Below are positions 1 to 8,978 of a stretch of 64,000 bases of DNA, one piece after another (position 1 is the stretch's first letter; every line of letters begins with the position of its first letter). The position numbers were made by a program, and so were the translations under genes. The DNA is from Peptoniphilus duerdenii ATCC BAA-1640 (GTDB taxonomy: Bacteria > Bacillota > Clostridia > Tissierellales > Peptoniphilaceae), in contig NZ_GL397071.1 of NCBI RefSeq assembly GCF_000146345.1, forward strand, positions 1,151,948 through 1,215,947. Reading direction: 5' to 3'. A model generated the notes under the pieces. It did not search any database. It saw only the letters and a list, made by a program, of their open reading frames with translations, and was not told the origin of the DNA.

Positions 1-28
1 ATTTATAATTACATTTATAAATTTTAAA

Positions 29-310
29 ATGGATTTTATTTTAATTTTAAATTTACTTATAAGTATTATTTTGTACACGATTCTAATAGTCTACCTAATT
101 CTATTTACAAGGAATATGAACAGGGTAAATGGTCTGCAGATCACCATGATTATTTTTTCTATTATTATGAATTTAATCGCCATAGAATTGTATAGGCTTA
201 CGAATATGATAGAATTATATTTAATAGTTAAGGTATGTATTCTCATGCTATGCATAGGATATTTATCTATTAAAACGAATGGAGAAAGGATTGTAGTTAG
301 CTACTATTGA
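29..310 (+). CDS. small membrane protein upstream of a sensor kinase
   Basis: Encodes 93 residues, strongly hydrophobic, with about three predicted membrane segments (roughly residues 3-27, 37-53 and 64-80). I do not recognise the family. It ends one base before the histidine kinase gene begins, so the two are almost certainly co-transcribed and it may be an accessory membrane subunit of that sensor. That role is inferred from position only. No clear Shine-Dalgarno site is visible in the 28 bases before the ATG, and the true start could lie outside the window. Confidence 0.55.
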   Translation: MDFILILNLLISIILYTILIVYLILFTRNMNRVNGLQITMIIFSIIMNLIAIELYRLTNMIELYLIVKVCILMLCIGYLSIKTNGERIVVSYY

Positions 311-311
311 T

Positions 312-1478
312 ATGTATAAAAGATTAATTAGAATTTTAACTTTTCACATTTTAATAATTATATTTTGGGGAGTTCTCTTCAGCTTTGGAGATCTTACAGA
401 AAATTTGAAGATTGTTGAGCTTGCGTTTTACATGCTTATGGTTACGGCACTTGTGATTTTCTACACAGAAATCTCAAACAAGGATAAAACTTCTGTTGCA
501 AGTCTATTAAATATTATTTCTCTTGGGGCGATTGCTGCTATTCCAATTAAAGGGATAGAGTGCAAAATAATTCTAATCGCTATAAGTTTAATTTCAACTG
601 GGATCTATATTAAAAAATATTTTATATATAAAAATATAAAGGGCATAAATATCATTCCAATTTCTAATAACTCAGTCTCCATATTTGCGGTAGCAATGGG
701 AATTTTAATTGGAACTCTTGCATACTTATTTGACATCGACAGATTATCCATCGGAATTATTTACAATATTTTGATAATAGTATTTGAGATGCTACTTATA
801 TTTTCCATTAGAGAAAGAGAAAATAACTACGAAAAAATATACAAGATGTACTATCTCTCAGACTACATTTCCAAGGAAAGGGACGAATTTGCCAGGGTCA
901 TTCACGATGAAATCATCCAGGATATCTATGCTACCAAGAATTATCTTTCGCTAAAAGAGCCAAATATTCCTTTGACGAAGGAGGTACTCACAGACCTTGA
1001 GATTAAATCGAGAAAGCTTATGAAATTCTATCAATCGAATATTTTTGAAGGCGGAAGCATTGATATTTCTTTGGAAGAAGTGGTAGAAAATATAAAAAGT
1101 CTATATAGAGATAAAAATCTTGAAGTGAACATAGAAGTCTCTGATGAAATTAAGAGTCTAAAGGATGAAAATATAAAGAGGCTCATCCTCATAATCACAA
1201 GGGAGCTTGTAAACAATGTGTACAAACATTCCAATGGCTCTTATCTAAATTATAAAATATTTAAAAATGGAAAGGATATTTGTATAAATTTAGAAAGCAA
1301 CGGCGCAGTTTCAAAAGATATTTTAAATATAGAGAAATCAACTAGAGGAGTCATGGTTCTAAAACTTTTGGTAGAGTCTAACTCTGGAAAGATTAATTAT
1401 AATTTGGAAAAAGATTTGCTATCAACGACGGTTAAGCTGGAGGTGGAAGATGAAAATTCTATTGCTAGACGATCATAA
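312..1478 (+). CDS. sensor histidine kinase, NarL/LiaS type (HisKA_3)
   Basis: Membrane sensor kinase of 388 residues. The first ~170 residues are a multi-pass membrane domain. The DHp segment follows, with the HisKA_3 phospho-acceptor motif HDEIIQD (His198). The C-terminal HATPase domain has an N-box, ELVNNVYKHSNG, near residues 298-309 and a glycine motif STRGVMVL. The family autophosphorylates on the His and passes phosphate to a LuxR-type response regulator; that regulator is encoded immediately downstream and overlaps this gene by 29 bases. The signal is unknown. Multi-pass sensors of this kind often monitor envelope stress or quorum peptides, but nothing here decides between these. Confidence 0.88.
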   Translation: MYKRLIRILTFHILIIIFWGVLFSFGDLTENLKIVELAFYMLMVTALVIFYTEISNKDKTSVASLLNIISLGAIAAIPIKGIECKIILIAISLISTGIYIKKYFIYKNIKGINIIPISNNSVSIFAVAMGILIGTLAYLFDIDRLSIGIIYNILIIVFEMLLIFSIRERENNYEKIYKMYYLSDYISKERDEFARVIHDEIIQDIYATKNYLSLKEPNIPLTKEVLTDLEIKSRKLMKFYQSNIFEGGSIDISLEEVVENIKSLYRDKNLEVNIEVSDEIKSLKDENIKRLILIITRELVNNVYKHSNGSYLNYKIFKNGKDICINLESNGAVSKDILNIEKSTRGVMVLKLLVESNSGKINYNLEKDLLSTTVKLEVEDENSIARRS

Positions 1479-2040
1479 AATTCTAGGACAATCCATAAAG
1501 ATGCTCTTGGAAGAGGAGAGAGATGTTACCTGTGATTATATTTCATCTTCAGAAAATTTAATGGAAGCACTAGAAAATAGCTATGATATATTGCTTTTGG
1601 ATATAAACTTAAAGGCGGAAAAGACTGGGATTGATTTAGTAGAAGAAATCTTGAAGAGATATCCTAAGCAAAAGATAGTCGTATTAACATCATACGATTT
1701 GGTAAATTATAGAAAGATTGCCTTTGATCTTGGAGTAAAAGATTTTATAAATAAATCTGTAGAAGCAAGTGAACTAGTGAGTAGACTTAGGTCTGTAAAT
1801 GGTGGAGGAAAAATTAAAAATTCTCCACAAATTCTAGAAACACTAACGGAAAGAGAAGTAGAAGTCCTTAGAGAAATGATAAAGGGAGAAAATAAAAAGG
1901 ACATTGCCAAGAAACTATATATCAGTGAGAGAACTCTCTACAATCATATCTCAAATATCTACGAAAAACTCGGTGCGAAAAATATTGTAGAAGCATACAA
2001 TAGAGCCATGGAACTGGGATATATCGATCCAGTAATGTAA
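1450..2040 (+). CDS. response regulator, LuxR/NarL family
   Basis: Cytoplasmic regulator of 196 residues. The receiver domain (1-~115) shows the acidic pair D7/D8, the phospho-acceptor Asp51 in LLLDINL, and the conserved Thr and Lys (LTSYD, INKS). The LuxR-type helix-turn-helix occupies about residues 128-190 (LTEREVEVLREMIKGEN...ISERTLYNHISNIYEKLG). It partners the upstream sensor kinase, whose 3' end it overlaps; the ribosome site GGAGGTGG lies within the kinase gene just before the ATG. Regulated genes cannot be told from this window. Confidence 0.92.
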   Translation: MKILLLDDHKILGQSIKMLLEEERDVTCDYISSSENLMEALENSYDILLLDINLKAEKTGIDLVEEILKRYPKQKIVVLTSYDLVNYRKIAFDLGVKDFINKSVEASELVSRLRSVNGGGKIKNSPQILETLTEREVEVLREMIKGENKKDIAKKLYISERTLYNHISNIYEKLGAKNIVEAYNRAMELGYIDPVM

Positions 2041-2069
2041 AAAAAGAGCTACGAGAATAGCTCTTTTAT
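2040..2069. terminator. bidirectional hairpin terminator
   Basis: AAAAGAGCTA, a short loop, then TAGCTCTTTT. A-rich and T-rich flanks on both sides let it serve the response-regulator operon (+) and the convergent yaaA gene (-). Confidence 0.75.
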
Positions 2070-2785
2070 ATTGTCTTTATAAATGTAAATTTTGATTCTG
2101 TTGAGAGTTCTTCTGCAAATTTAAAGCCTTCCAGGTTGAAGTTTTTTAGATCTTCTAGGTTTTCGATTTTATTCCTGCAGATGTAGTTTAGCATAAGACC
2201 TCTCGATTTTTTAGAAATGGTGGAGTGGGATTTTAGTTTGCCATCCTTTTTTTCAAAGAAGTCGAAGTCGTAGATTTTAAATTTCTTTCTATCGATTAAA
2301 TTTGAAAATTCGTCGGAAGCTAGATTTAGAATAGTTTCTCCATCTTCAAATGCGCTATTAAATTCATCCTTCCAGAAATTTTTAAGACTTAGTCCATCGA
2401 CTTTAATTCCTATGTTCATGTCAAGACGATAGGGACGGACGAGTTTCTCTGGATTGATCGGTCCATAAAATGCTGAAAGGATGACGAGATGTTCGTCTAG
2501 GTAAGATTTTTCATCTGAATTTAGAGAATCTATGTCGAACTTCCTAAAGGCAAGTCCAGTATACATTTCGATGGCTCTGTAACTTTCTTCGATGTAGAAA
2601 TTATCTATATAATTTAAAACCTCATCTGCAACTTTGTCTGAAATTTTGTAGATGTTTTTTATTTCATCTTTATTTAAATTTTTAAGTTCTGATATTATTG
2701 TTTTTGTTTTATCCGAGTAGTTTGTAGCTTCTTTATAAGGACTTTGAAAGCTCATTTCTTTACTCGGTGAGAATATTATTTTCAT
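2066..2785 (-). CDS. yaaA: peroxide stress protein YaaA family (DUF328)
   Basis: 239 residues, the usual length for the YaaA/UPF0246 family. It begins with the family's N-terminal signature MKIIFSPSKEM and contains the conserved segment AFYGPINPEKLVRPYRLDM. E. coli YaaA lowers intracellular unincorporated iron and protects DNA during peroxide stress and binds DNA; the precise activity in anaerobes is not established. The start is supported by GGAGGTACCT just upstream on the minus strand. Single-gene unit, convergent with the two-component system. Confidence 0.88.
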   Translation of the reverse strand: MKIIFSPSKEMSFQSPYKEATNYSDKTKTIISELKNLNKDEIKNIYKISDKVADEVLNYIDNFYIEESYRAIEMYTGLAFRKFDIDSLNSDEKSYLDEHLVILSAFYGPINPEKLVRPYRLDMNIGIKVDGLSLKNFWKDEFNSAFEDGETILNLASDEFSNLIDRKKFKIYDFDFFEKKDGKLKSHSTISKKSRGLMLNYICRNKIENLEDLKNFNLEGFKFAEELSTESKFTFIKTI

Positions 2786-2851
2786 AGGTACCTCCTATAA
2801 TATTATAGCAAATGATATAATTTATTTAATACGATTATTTCGAGGTGGAAA

Positions 2852-3292
2852 ATGGCAAAATATTTAAGAGAAAAGCCTTCGAATTTTAAATTTAGCCTTC
2901 ATGATGCGAAGATTATAGATATTGATTATGATTATGGCGAAAATAGACTTACTTTTAAGACTCAAAGCGGTTTTATCGATGTAGAAAGAAACGAAATGGT
3001 GGACGGGGAGATCATTTTGGAAGGCGTGTCCTGGGATGATTCCTATGTCTACATCATGGAGTATAAAAATGTTCTAACTGGCAACGTGGGCAGCTTCGTT
3101 GGAGAGAAGATGTACCTGGGTGATTTTGTCGGTGCATTTGATTCTAAATTTGGAAGCTTCGATGTGATGAGCGAATATGATTCTTACATGACATATATGT
3201 TAAGTGGTTTTTTGAAGAGAGGAAGCGAAGAATTAGAGGCGAATATAGAGATTTTCTATAATGGAGATATTATTTATAATGTGAGAGGGTAA
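2852..3292 (+). CDS. hypothetical protein, 146 aa
   Basis: Start supported by GAGGTGG six bases before the ATG. The protein is acidic, soluble and probably all-beta, with alternating hydrophobic strands and no signal peptide or membrane segment. The opening FSLHDAKIIDIDYDYGENRL resembles the start of small DUF/immunity-like beta proteins (LHDs-I-xI patterns), but this is too weak to name. A TATAAT-like -10 box lies at 2815-2820. It stands alone between yaaA (divergent) and a GC-rich repeat. Confidence 0.6.
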   Translation: MAKYLREKPSNFKFSLHDAKIIDIDYDYGENRLTFKTQSGFIDVERNEMVDGEIILEGVSWDDSYVYIMEYKNVLTGNVGSFVGEKMYLGDFVGAFDSKFGSFDVMSEYDSYMTYMLSGFLKRGSEELEANIEIFYNGDIIYNVRG

Positions 3293-3308
3293 GTTTTTTT
3301 TAAAAAAC

Positions 3309-3397
3309 GCAGTTGGGAGGACTTGCTCTTCAGATGTTATACCCGTTCGACTTCAGAGCCTACGGCTCTTTCGCTCAGGGTGACTGTAGTTGGGAGA
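3309..3397. repeat. GC-rich dispersed-type repeat with hairpin
   Basis: An ~90-base block noticeably richer in G+C than the flanks. It is bounded by direct copies of AGTTGGGAG (3311-3319 and 3388-3396). The centre holds the near-perfect palindrome AGAGCC-TAC-GGCTCT (3355-3369), and further on GCTCAGGGTGAC. This layout is typical of small non-coding repeat elements that occur in many copies in a genome. Only one copy is seen here, so mobility is an inference. Confidence 0.5.
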
Positions 3398-3435
3398 TTT
3401 TTCGTAAATAATAATTATTAATCAAAGGGGTTTAT

Positions 3436-3840
3436 ATGAATATAATATTTAAAGAAGACTGCATTCCTGAAATGGATGCTATTTTAAAACTATATAATGA
3501 TGTTGGTTGGACTGCATACACCGACAATCCAGAAGAACTTTTGAATGGAATTAATCATTCTTTAAAAGTTTGGACTGTTTGGGATGGAGATTCCCTCATT
3601 GGTCTTGCCCGTGTGGTTGGAGATGGATACACCATCATCTACATCCAAGATATTTTAATTTTAAATAAATATCAAGGAAAGAAAATAGGCAGCAAACTTA
3701 TTAAGCTTATTTTAGAAGAATACAAAGATATTAGACAGGTGGTGCTTCTCACTGAAGACAGTGAAAAAACTATTGGATATTATACAAAGAATGGTCTTAC
3801 AGATGTGAGAGATTTAGAGTGCACCGCATTTGTAAAATAG
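3436..3840 (+). CDS. GNAT family N-acetyltransferase
   Basis: 134 residues. GNAT fold recognised from the beta4 strand and acetyl-CoA loop, IYIQDILILNKYQGKKIGS (the Q-x-x-G-x-G/K-like pyrophosphate loop), followed by a helix and the C-terminal ...TIGYYTKNGLTDV segment typical of the family's last strand pair. The substrate is unknown. It is followed after 9 bases by a small zinc-ribbon gene and probably co-transcribed with it. Ribosome site AAAGGGG upstream. Confidence 0.85.
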   Translation: MNIIFKEDCIPEMDAILKLYNDVGWTAYTDNPEELLNGINHSLKVWTVWDGDSLIGLARVVGDGYTIIYIQDILILNKYQGKKIGSKLIKLILEEYKDIRQVVLLTEDSEKTIGYYTKNGLTDVRDLECTAFVK

Positions 3841-3849
3841 GAGAACAAA

Positions 3850-4080
3850 ATGAAATGTTTAAACTGTAATAATGATATGATAAAGGGAACTGTGGAAGGA
3901 GTAGGCCAAGGCGCTGGATCTTTCTACGAGTTTACCTCAGATGAAGAGAAGAAAAAAACTGGAATAGTTGGTTTCTTTACGAGAGATACTGTTTCAATCT
4001 CAACCACAATAAGAGAGCAGGACGCTTGGTACTGTCCAAAATGTAAAAAGGTCTTGATGTGGATGGACACGGATAAATAA
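3850..4080 (+). CDS. small zinc-ribbon protein
   Basis: 76 residues with two cysteine knuckles, MKCLNCNND at the N terminus and WYCPKCKKV near the C terminus. Four Cys would hold one zinc ion. The spacer carries a GFFTRD segment and no other recognisable motif. The ATG lies 9 bases after the acetyltransferase stop with GGAGAAC in front, so the pair are likely one operon. Function unknown; similar short proteins are nucleic-acid or protein-binding accessory factors, which is inference only. Confidence 0.7.
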   Translation: MKCLNCNNDMIKGTVEGVGQGAGSFYEFTSDEEKKKTGIVGFFTRDTVSISTTIREQDAWYCPKCKKVLMWMDTDK

Positions 4081-4083
4081 AAT

Positions 4084-4121
4084 AAAAATACCATCGCTTA
4101 GTTAAACGGTGGTATTTTTTA
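4084..4121 (+). terminator. hairpin terminator
   Basis: AAAATACCA...TGGTATTTTTT with an extended GC-containing stem (CCATCG/CGGTGG with one wobble), followed by T6. It ends the acetyltransferase/zinc-ribbon unit. Confidence 0.75.
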
Positions 4122-4129
4122 TTTAGTAT

Positions 4130-4984
4130 TTAATTTTTATATTCATCTAGCTCGACTAATTTGTCATTTTCCATTATAAATGGATGGGAAGTGGTTTCAG
4201 ATTTGTAGTCTTTGTACTTATCGTAAAGATATTTAAAACAATCTTCTTTTGTAGCAAACTTGATAGCTTGATAAGGTTCTTGGAAACTTATTTTTTCAAT
4301 CCAAAGGTAGTGATCATTTCCTTTAGCGAGCACTCCAACGTGACCAATAAATAGTGAATCGTAATCCAAATCATCATGAATTACCACTGAAACCATGGAA
4401 ATATTATCGTTAAAATTTAAATTGAAATTGGATAGATGCTCTTCCATTTTCTTTCCATGAACTTTATAATCCTTGGTCTTTTCTGTCTTTATCTTGGAAA
4501 ATATACTATAGAAATTTTCTTTTTCAGCATCATTTAAGATTTTGCTATTATCAAGAGCACTCATATCGAAGGCTAAATCTTCGTTATCGTATGGGATATT
4601 TTTAGAACCGATACTATTTTTTAGAAGAACAAAAGTATTTATTCTACAATTTGTGCCAATAAACTCACCCTTTTTAGAAGTCCAAAGCTTATCTATCTTT
4701 TCAAAATCATATTCCGGATTTATTTCTGGCTTAAATTCTCCATGTAGGGATGTATTTTCGATTGTTTGATTATAATCTTCTACAAGAGAAGCGAACTGGT
4801 CCACATCTTCCTCTTTTAGATATTTTTTAATAGTTTCTGTAACTTCTCCTAAACTTTCTTTAGAACTCATGTTGGACATGGTAGTTTCCTTTGGATTTGC
4901 GTTATTTTCTGTTCTTACATCAGTTTTATTTCCACAGGACACAAGAAAGATTAAACAGGTAATTAATATAAGTATTTTTTTCAT
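4130..4984 (-). CDS. putative lipoprotein, 284 aa
   Basis: N-terminal lipoprotein signal MKKILILITCLIFLVSCGN: positive n-region, hydrophobic core and lipobox LVSC, so Cys17 should be lipidated and the protein anchored outside the membrane. A low-complexity Asn/Ser/Thr linker follows to about residue 45, then a soluble domain I do not recognise. Start backed by GGAGGAAAT upstream on the minus strand. It is transcribed toward the preceding zinc-ribbon gene and away from the MsrAB gene. Confidence 0.65.
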   Translation of the reverse strand: MKKILILITCLIFLVSCGNKTDVRTENNANPKETTMSNMSSKESLGEVTETIKKYLKEEDVDQFASLVEDYNQTIENTSLHGEFKPEINPEYDFEKIDKLWTSKKGEFIGTNCRINTFVLLKNSIGSKNIPYDNEDLAFDMSALDNSKILNDAEKENFYSIFSKIKTEKTKDYKVHGKKMEEHLSNFNLNFNDNISMVSVVIHDDLDYDSLFIGHVGVLAKGNDHYLWIEKISFQEPYQAIKFATKEDCFKYLYDKYKDYKSETTSHPFIMENDKLVELDEYKN

Positions 4985-5160
4985 ATTTCCTCCTACATTT
5001 ATTATATTTTATCAAAGTTAAATTCTCATGGTAGAAAATTTTATAAATTGTTCACGAATTGTTTAATTAACTATTCGATTTTTTAGTTTACTTCGGGTAA
5101 ATATTTTAAAACATTAATTTTCATTAAGAATAAAATAAATATTTGTAGAAGGAGAAAGAG

Positions 5161-6294
5161 ATGCGAAAGTCCATTATATTAATTATTTTTGCTTTGGTTT
5201 TATTCATGACTGGATGCACCAGTTTAGGTGAAAGCAAAGAAAGAACGAATGGCAAAGATATAATTAAAAAGATAAATGAGATAATAGAAAATGAAGAAGA
5301 GAAAAATATAGGCACTAATCCAAACGATGGAGTGGATTATAAAGATTCTGATTTAAAGACAATCTACTTGGCGGGAGGTTGTTTTTGGGGTTTAGATGCG
5401 TACATGGAAAGGATCTATGGAGTAGCTGATGTTGTAAGTGGTTATGCAAATGGCAAGACGGAGAACCCAACTTATGAAGATGTTTCTCATAAAAATACTG
5501 GTCATGCTGAAACTTTGGAAGTTAAATATGATCCTAGTAGATTAAGTCTCGATGAGCTTCTTAATTATTATTTAAAGGTAATTGATCCTACGAGTTTAAA
5601 TAAACAGGGAAATGACGAGGGAACTCAATATAGAACGGGAGTATATTTTACAGACGAAAAAGATAGGGAAATAATTGAGAAAAAGCTAGAAGATGAACAA
5701 GAAAAGTACAAGAATAAAATCGTTGTTGAAGTTAAGAAATTGGAAAATTTTTACAAGGCAGAGGAATATCACCAAGATTATTTAGACAAAAATCCTTACG
5801 GATACTGCCATGTTGATTTAAGAAAAGCAAATGAAATTATAATCGACAAGGATAAATATAAAAAGCCAACCGAGGAAATTTTAAAAAGAAGGCTAACGCA
5901 GCTTCAATATAATGTGACTCAAAATAGCGACACCGAACAACCTTTTTCTAATGAATATTGGGACAATGAAAAGAAAGGTATCTATGTAGATATAGTTACG
6001 GGAGAACCACTATTTGTTTCAACAGATAAATTTGAATCAGGTTGTGGTTGGCCTTCATTTTCAAAACCAATTTCTAAGGATGTTTTAAAGTATAGTAGCG
6101 ATAGCAGTCATAATATGGATAGAGTAGAAGTGAAAAGTCGCTCCGGAGATTCTCATTTAGGACATGTATTCGAAGACGGACCTAAAGAATCTGGTGGTCT
6201 AAGATTTTGCATAAATAGTGCAGCATTAAGATTTGTTCCATTGGAAGAAATGGACAAAGAAGGCTATGGATATTTAAAACATCTAGTTAAATAA
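5161..6294 (+). CDS. msrAB: secreted lipoprotein MsrA-MsrB fusion, peptide methionine sulfoxide reductase
   Basis: Repairs oxidised methionine (both S and R sulfoxides) in proteins outside the membrane. The N terminus is a lipoprotein signal with lipobox LFMTGC. MsrA follows with the catalytic motif GGCFWG (nucleotides ~5374-5391). MsrB is C-terminal, with [19 protein letters not shown] and the catalytic Cys in [13 protein letters not shown]. MsrB lacks the CxxC zinc knuckles of many homologues ([13 protein letters not shown] instead of a CxxC segment), the form known from Neisseria PilB. The paired Cys of SGCG and RFC can do the resolving chemistry. The 377-residue length fits a fusion without the PilB thioredoxin domain. 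Ribosome site AGGAGAAAG. Confidence 0.93.
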   Translation: MRKSIILIIFALVLFMTGCTSLGESKERTNGKDIIKKINEIIENEEEKNIGTNPNDGVDYKDSDLKTIYLAGGCFWGLDAYMERIYGVADVVSGYANGKTENPTYEDVSHKNTGHAETLEVKYDPSRLSLDELLNYYLKVIDPTSLNKQGNDEGTQYRTGVYFTDEKDREIIEKKLEDEQEKYKNKIVVEVKKLENFYKAEEYHQDYLDKNPYGYCHVDLRKANEIIIDKDKYKKPTEEILKRRLTQLQYNVTQNSDTEQPFSNEYWDNEKKGIYVDIVTGEPLFVSTDKFESGCGWPSFSKPISKDVLKYSSDSSHNMDRVEVKSRSGDSHLGHVFEDGPKESGGLRFCINSAALRFVPLEEMDKEGYGYLKHLVK

Positions 6295-6306
6295 AAATTT
6301 GCAAAT

Positions 6307-6332
6307 AAAATCCCCTTAATTTAAGGGGATTA
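6307..6332. terminator. bidirectional hairpin terminator
   Basis: AATCCCCTTAA/TTAAGGGGATT, a perfect palindrome between two convergent genes, with A- and T-rich flanks on both sides. Confidence 0.8.
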
Positions 6333-6334
6333 TT

Positions 6335-7390
6335 TTAATTATATTTAGTTTCTCTTTCGTGAAGTACGTGGTGAATTTCATTCATATCCACATCTTCCAA
6401 AGTTTTATGCTTCCAATTCGGATTATTGTCCTTGTCAATTAAGACTGAGCGGATGCCTTCTTCAAAGTCGCCCCTCAAACTAGAGTCCAAGATATACATC
6501 CAATCTCTCTTAAGAGTTTCGACTCTGTCCCAATTTTCTCCAGCCTTTAGCTTTTCAAATTGTAGCGCCATGCTGTAAGGACATACCATCTCAAGTTCTT
6601 CTAAACATGCATTGGCAAACTCATCATCTTCATTTTCTTTAAGTGCACTTACTATTTCAAAGACCGTATCCTTGTCGTAGTACTTCTTTATATTTTCTTC
6701 GTTGAAGGAGAGATCTGTCTTTTTAGTTGGAAGGTCGTAATCTTTTAGCACATCTTTAAAAGCTGTTATTATTTCTTCTGTGGATTTATTCTCCCTTCCT
6801 AATTTGAAAAGTTCTTCCAATAGTTCATCTTTATTATTTTTTTCTACAAGGTAGTCTGTGATTCCAAGATGTTTTATGTCAGATGCAGAAATTATCTTTG
6901 AGTTTAGGGTTATATAGTTTGCAGTCGGTCTATCAATTTTAGATAGTACGGTTCCAACTCCTACATCTGGGACGATTCCAAGCTTGGTTTCTGGCATTGC
7001 AAATCTCACCGTTTCATCTGCAATTATTATATCTGAGTGCATTGAAAGTCCCACACCGCCACCCATGGAAACTCCGGTCCAAAATGTGATGGTTGGTTTC
7101 TTGGTGGTTGCTAGGAATAGATCTAGATCGTACTCCTTTGTAAAATAACTCATAAGACATTTTCTGTCCTTGCACTTTGAAAAAGATTCATATACTTCCT
7201 TTAAATCTCCTCCTGCGCAGAAATCTCTTCTATCTGAATTTAAAACGACAATCTTTACATCGTCATTATTTTCTAAATCTCTATAAATATTCAAAAGATC
7301 TTCGAGCATCTGTGATGAAAGGGCATTTAGACCTCCTTCTCTCGATAGAGTCACCACTGCGATGTGATCTTTTATATAATGTTTTATCAT
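6335..7390 (-). CDS. enoyl-CoA hydratase/isomerase family, 3-hydroxyisobutyryl-CoA hydrolase-like
   Basis: 351 residues, the length of HIBCH-type hydrolases rather than the ~260 of plain enoyl-CoA hydratases. The crotonase oxyanion-hole segments are present: DFCAGGDLKEVY near residue 58 and TGVSMGGGVGLS near residue 105. The catalytic Glu and Asp of the hydrolase subgroup are visible in FAMPETKLGIVPDVG (residues ~131-145). Family members release CoA from 3-hydroxyisobutyryl-CoA in valine breakdown, but in an anaerobe the substrate could be another 3-hydroxyacyl-CoA. Start backed by GGAGGAATTGG. Single gene, no valine-degradation neighbours. Confidence 0.82.
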   Translation of the reverse strand: MIKHYIKDHIAVVTLSREGGLNALSSQMLEDLLNIYRDLENNDDVKIVVLNSDRRDFCAGGDLKEVYESFSKCKDRKCLMSYFTKEYDLDLFLATTKKPTITFWTGVSMGGGVGLSMHSDIIIADETVRFAMPETKLGIVPDVGVGTVLSKIDRPTANYITLNSKIISASDIKHLGITDYLVEKNNKDELLEELFKLGRENKSTEEIITAFKDVLKDYDLPTKKTDLSFNEENIKKYYDKDTVFEIVSALKENEDDEFANACLEELEMVCPYSMALQFEKLKAGENWDRVETLKRDWMYILDSSLRGDFEEGIRSVLIDKDNNPNWKHKTLEDVDMNEIHHVLHERETKYN

Positions 7391-7456
7391 CCAATTCCTC
7401 CTAAATCCTGTTTATTCTTTGTTATTATACCCAATTTGATATTTGTTTTTATAATT

Positions 7457-7486
7457 TTGCTACTTAAAATAAATCTATGTTAAAAT
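7457..7486 (+). promoter_or_regulatory. promoter giving a near-leaderless transcript
   Basis: TTGCTA at 7457-7462, an 18-base gap and TAAAAT at 7481-7486. The ATG of the next gene begins only 6 bases after the -10 box, and no Shine-Dalgarno site fits between them. Confidence 0.5.
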
Positions 7487-7492
7487 GTACTT

Positions 7493-7894
7493 ATGAAAGA
7501 ATCATTATTTAAAGAAAAAGTTTTTAAAATTGGAGATTTAATCGTAATCATATCTATCGTTTTAATTGCTTTTGTAATATTATTTTCAACTAGAAAGGGA
7601 GCTTTCGTTGAAGGTTCTACAATAAACATAAAGGTAAATGGAAAGGTTGTAAAAACCATCAAGGTGGATGGCAATATGGAAGGCAAGGTTGAACATATTC
7701 ACACTGAGTTTGGGGACAATGAAATTATGTTTACAAAGCATGGAGTTAAGATGGTTGAATCAGATTGCAAGGACAAACTATGTATGAAGATGGGCGAGAT
7801 CACTTCTAAGGGAGAGTCAATAGTATGTCTTCCAAATAGATTAGTTATTGAGATTGAGCCTGGAGAAGACGGATTGGATGTGTTGTTACATTGA
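7493..7894 (+). CDS. NusG domain II-containing protein
   Basis: 133 residues: one N-terminal membrane helix (residues ~13-36), then a compact beta domain of the NusG_II family, with the family's Cys pair in SDCKDKLCMKMGEI and the closing IVCLPNRLVIEI. Exported small proteins of this family commonly precede a Gx transporter gene, as here: the next gene begins inside this gene's stop codon (TTG at 7891). Role unknown; the pairing suggests a membrane-associated partner. Confidence 0.82.
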   Translation: MKESLFKEKVFKIGDLIVIISIVLIAFVILFSTRKGAFVEGSTINIKVNGKVVKTIKVDGNMEGKVEHIHTEFGDNEIMFTKHGVKMVESDCKDKLCMKMGEITSKGESIVCLPNRLVIEIEPGEDGLDVLLH

Positions 7895-8409
7895 AAGAGA
7901 CAAAAAGATTATTATTCATATCACTTTTAGTGGCGCTAGGAATAGTGCTCGGAACATTTGAATCACAAATTCCACTTCCTATTCCGGTACCAGGGGCGAA
8001 ACTTGGACTATCAAACATGGTGGTTTTGGTAGCTATATATACGCTAGGTTACAGAGAAGGATTTTTAATTATGATTTTTAAATCCATCATGCTCATGCTT
8101 GTAACTGGTGCAGTAAGTGCATTTATATTTTCTGCAAATGGGGCACTTTTTTCATCCGTTGCGATGATTCTCTCCCACAAATATCTTAGAAAGTACCTAA
8201 GTCCAATCGGAGTTTCTGAAATCGGATCTGCATTTCACAACTTCGGTCAGATTGTAGCTGCGATATTTATTTTAAAGAGCAAGACACTTATTTCATATCT
8301 TCCATACTTACTTTTGATGGGGATATTTACAGGATATTTTGTAGGTCTTGCAAGTTACTATATTTCAAAAAATGTTTCAAAACATAAGGAGATAAGATGG
8401 AGAAATTAA
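7891..8409 (+). CDS. Gx transporter family protein (heptaprenyl diphosphate synthase component I-like, COG4769)
   Basis: 172 residues, five or six membrane helices and an N-terminal FESQIPLPIPVPGAKLGLSN segment typical of Gx/ECF-type S-component proteins. These are sometimes annotated as heptaprenyl diphosphate synthase component I, but the sequence is a membrane protein, more like a small-molecule uptake component. Starts with TTG at 7891, overlapping the stop of the upstream gene by four bases (TTGA), so translation is coupled. Substrate unknown. Confidence 0.8.
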   Translation: MKETKRLLFISLLVALGIVLGTFESQIPLPIPVPGAKLGLSNMVVLVAIYTLGYREGFLIMIFKSIMLMLVTGAVSAFIFSANGALFSSVAMILSHKYLRKYLSPIGVSEIGSAFHNFGQIVAAIFILKSKTLISYLPYLLLMGIFTGYFVGLASYYISKNVSKHKEIRWRN

Positions 8410-8978
8410 TACTCGCTTCCACTTCGCCGAGAAGAATAGAAATTTTAAAAGATGAGTTTGAAATCGAAACAGTGAAACCACAGATTGAAGAGAAGATTGG
8501 ATTTGTAGAAGATCCTATTTCCAACTGCATATCTCTCGCCTTTGAAAAAGCTGCGTCAGTAGCTGAGGATTATACAAATGAAACTATTTTGTCTGCAGAT
8601 ACAATAGTGGTACTAGATGACAAAGTTCTCGGTAAGCCAAAGAATAGGGAAGATGCTTTCAAAATGTTGAGGTCTCTTTCTGGCAGGGAACATAGAGTCA
8701 TAACTGCATTTGCAATTATAAATTTGGATAGAAAAATAAAGTATACTGACTACGTTTCAAGTTCTGTAACTTTTAAAGATTTAAGTGACTCTGATATCGA
8801 TGAATATTTAAATACCGGTGAATACGTAGACAAGGCTGGCTCCTATGGCATTCAAGGAATAGGAAAAGTCTTAGTTTCTCACTACGAAGGAAGTTTTCTA
8901 AATATAGTTGGGCTACCACTAGAAGAAGTTAAATCTGTAATCAAAAAGATAGATGAGGGAAGATTAAATGGAATTTAA
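8397..8978 (+). CDS. maf: Maf-like nucleotide pyrophosphatase
   Basis: 193 residues, full Maf length. Signature motifs: LILASTSPRRIEIL at the N terminus, SADTIVVLDDKVLGKP, and GREHRVITAFAI. The C-terminal DKAGSYGIQGIGKVLV completes the active site. Maf proteins hydrolyse dTTP/UTP and modified pyrimidine triphosphates to monophosphates, cleaning the nucleotide pool, and are linked to septum arrest in Bacillus. ATG preceded by AAGGAG; overlaps its neighbours by about 11-13 bases on both sides within the operon. Confidence 0.93.
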   Translation: MEKLILASTSPRRIEILKDEFEIETVKPQIEEKIGFVEDPISNCISLAFEKAASVAEDYTNETILSADTIVVLDDKVLGKPKNREDAFKMLRSLSGREHRVITAFAIINLDRKIKYTDYVSSSVTFKDLSDSDIDEYLNTGEYVDKAGSYGIQGIGKVLVSHYEGSFLNIVGLPLEEVKSVIKKIDEGRLNGI

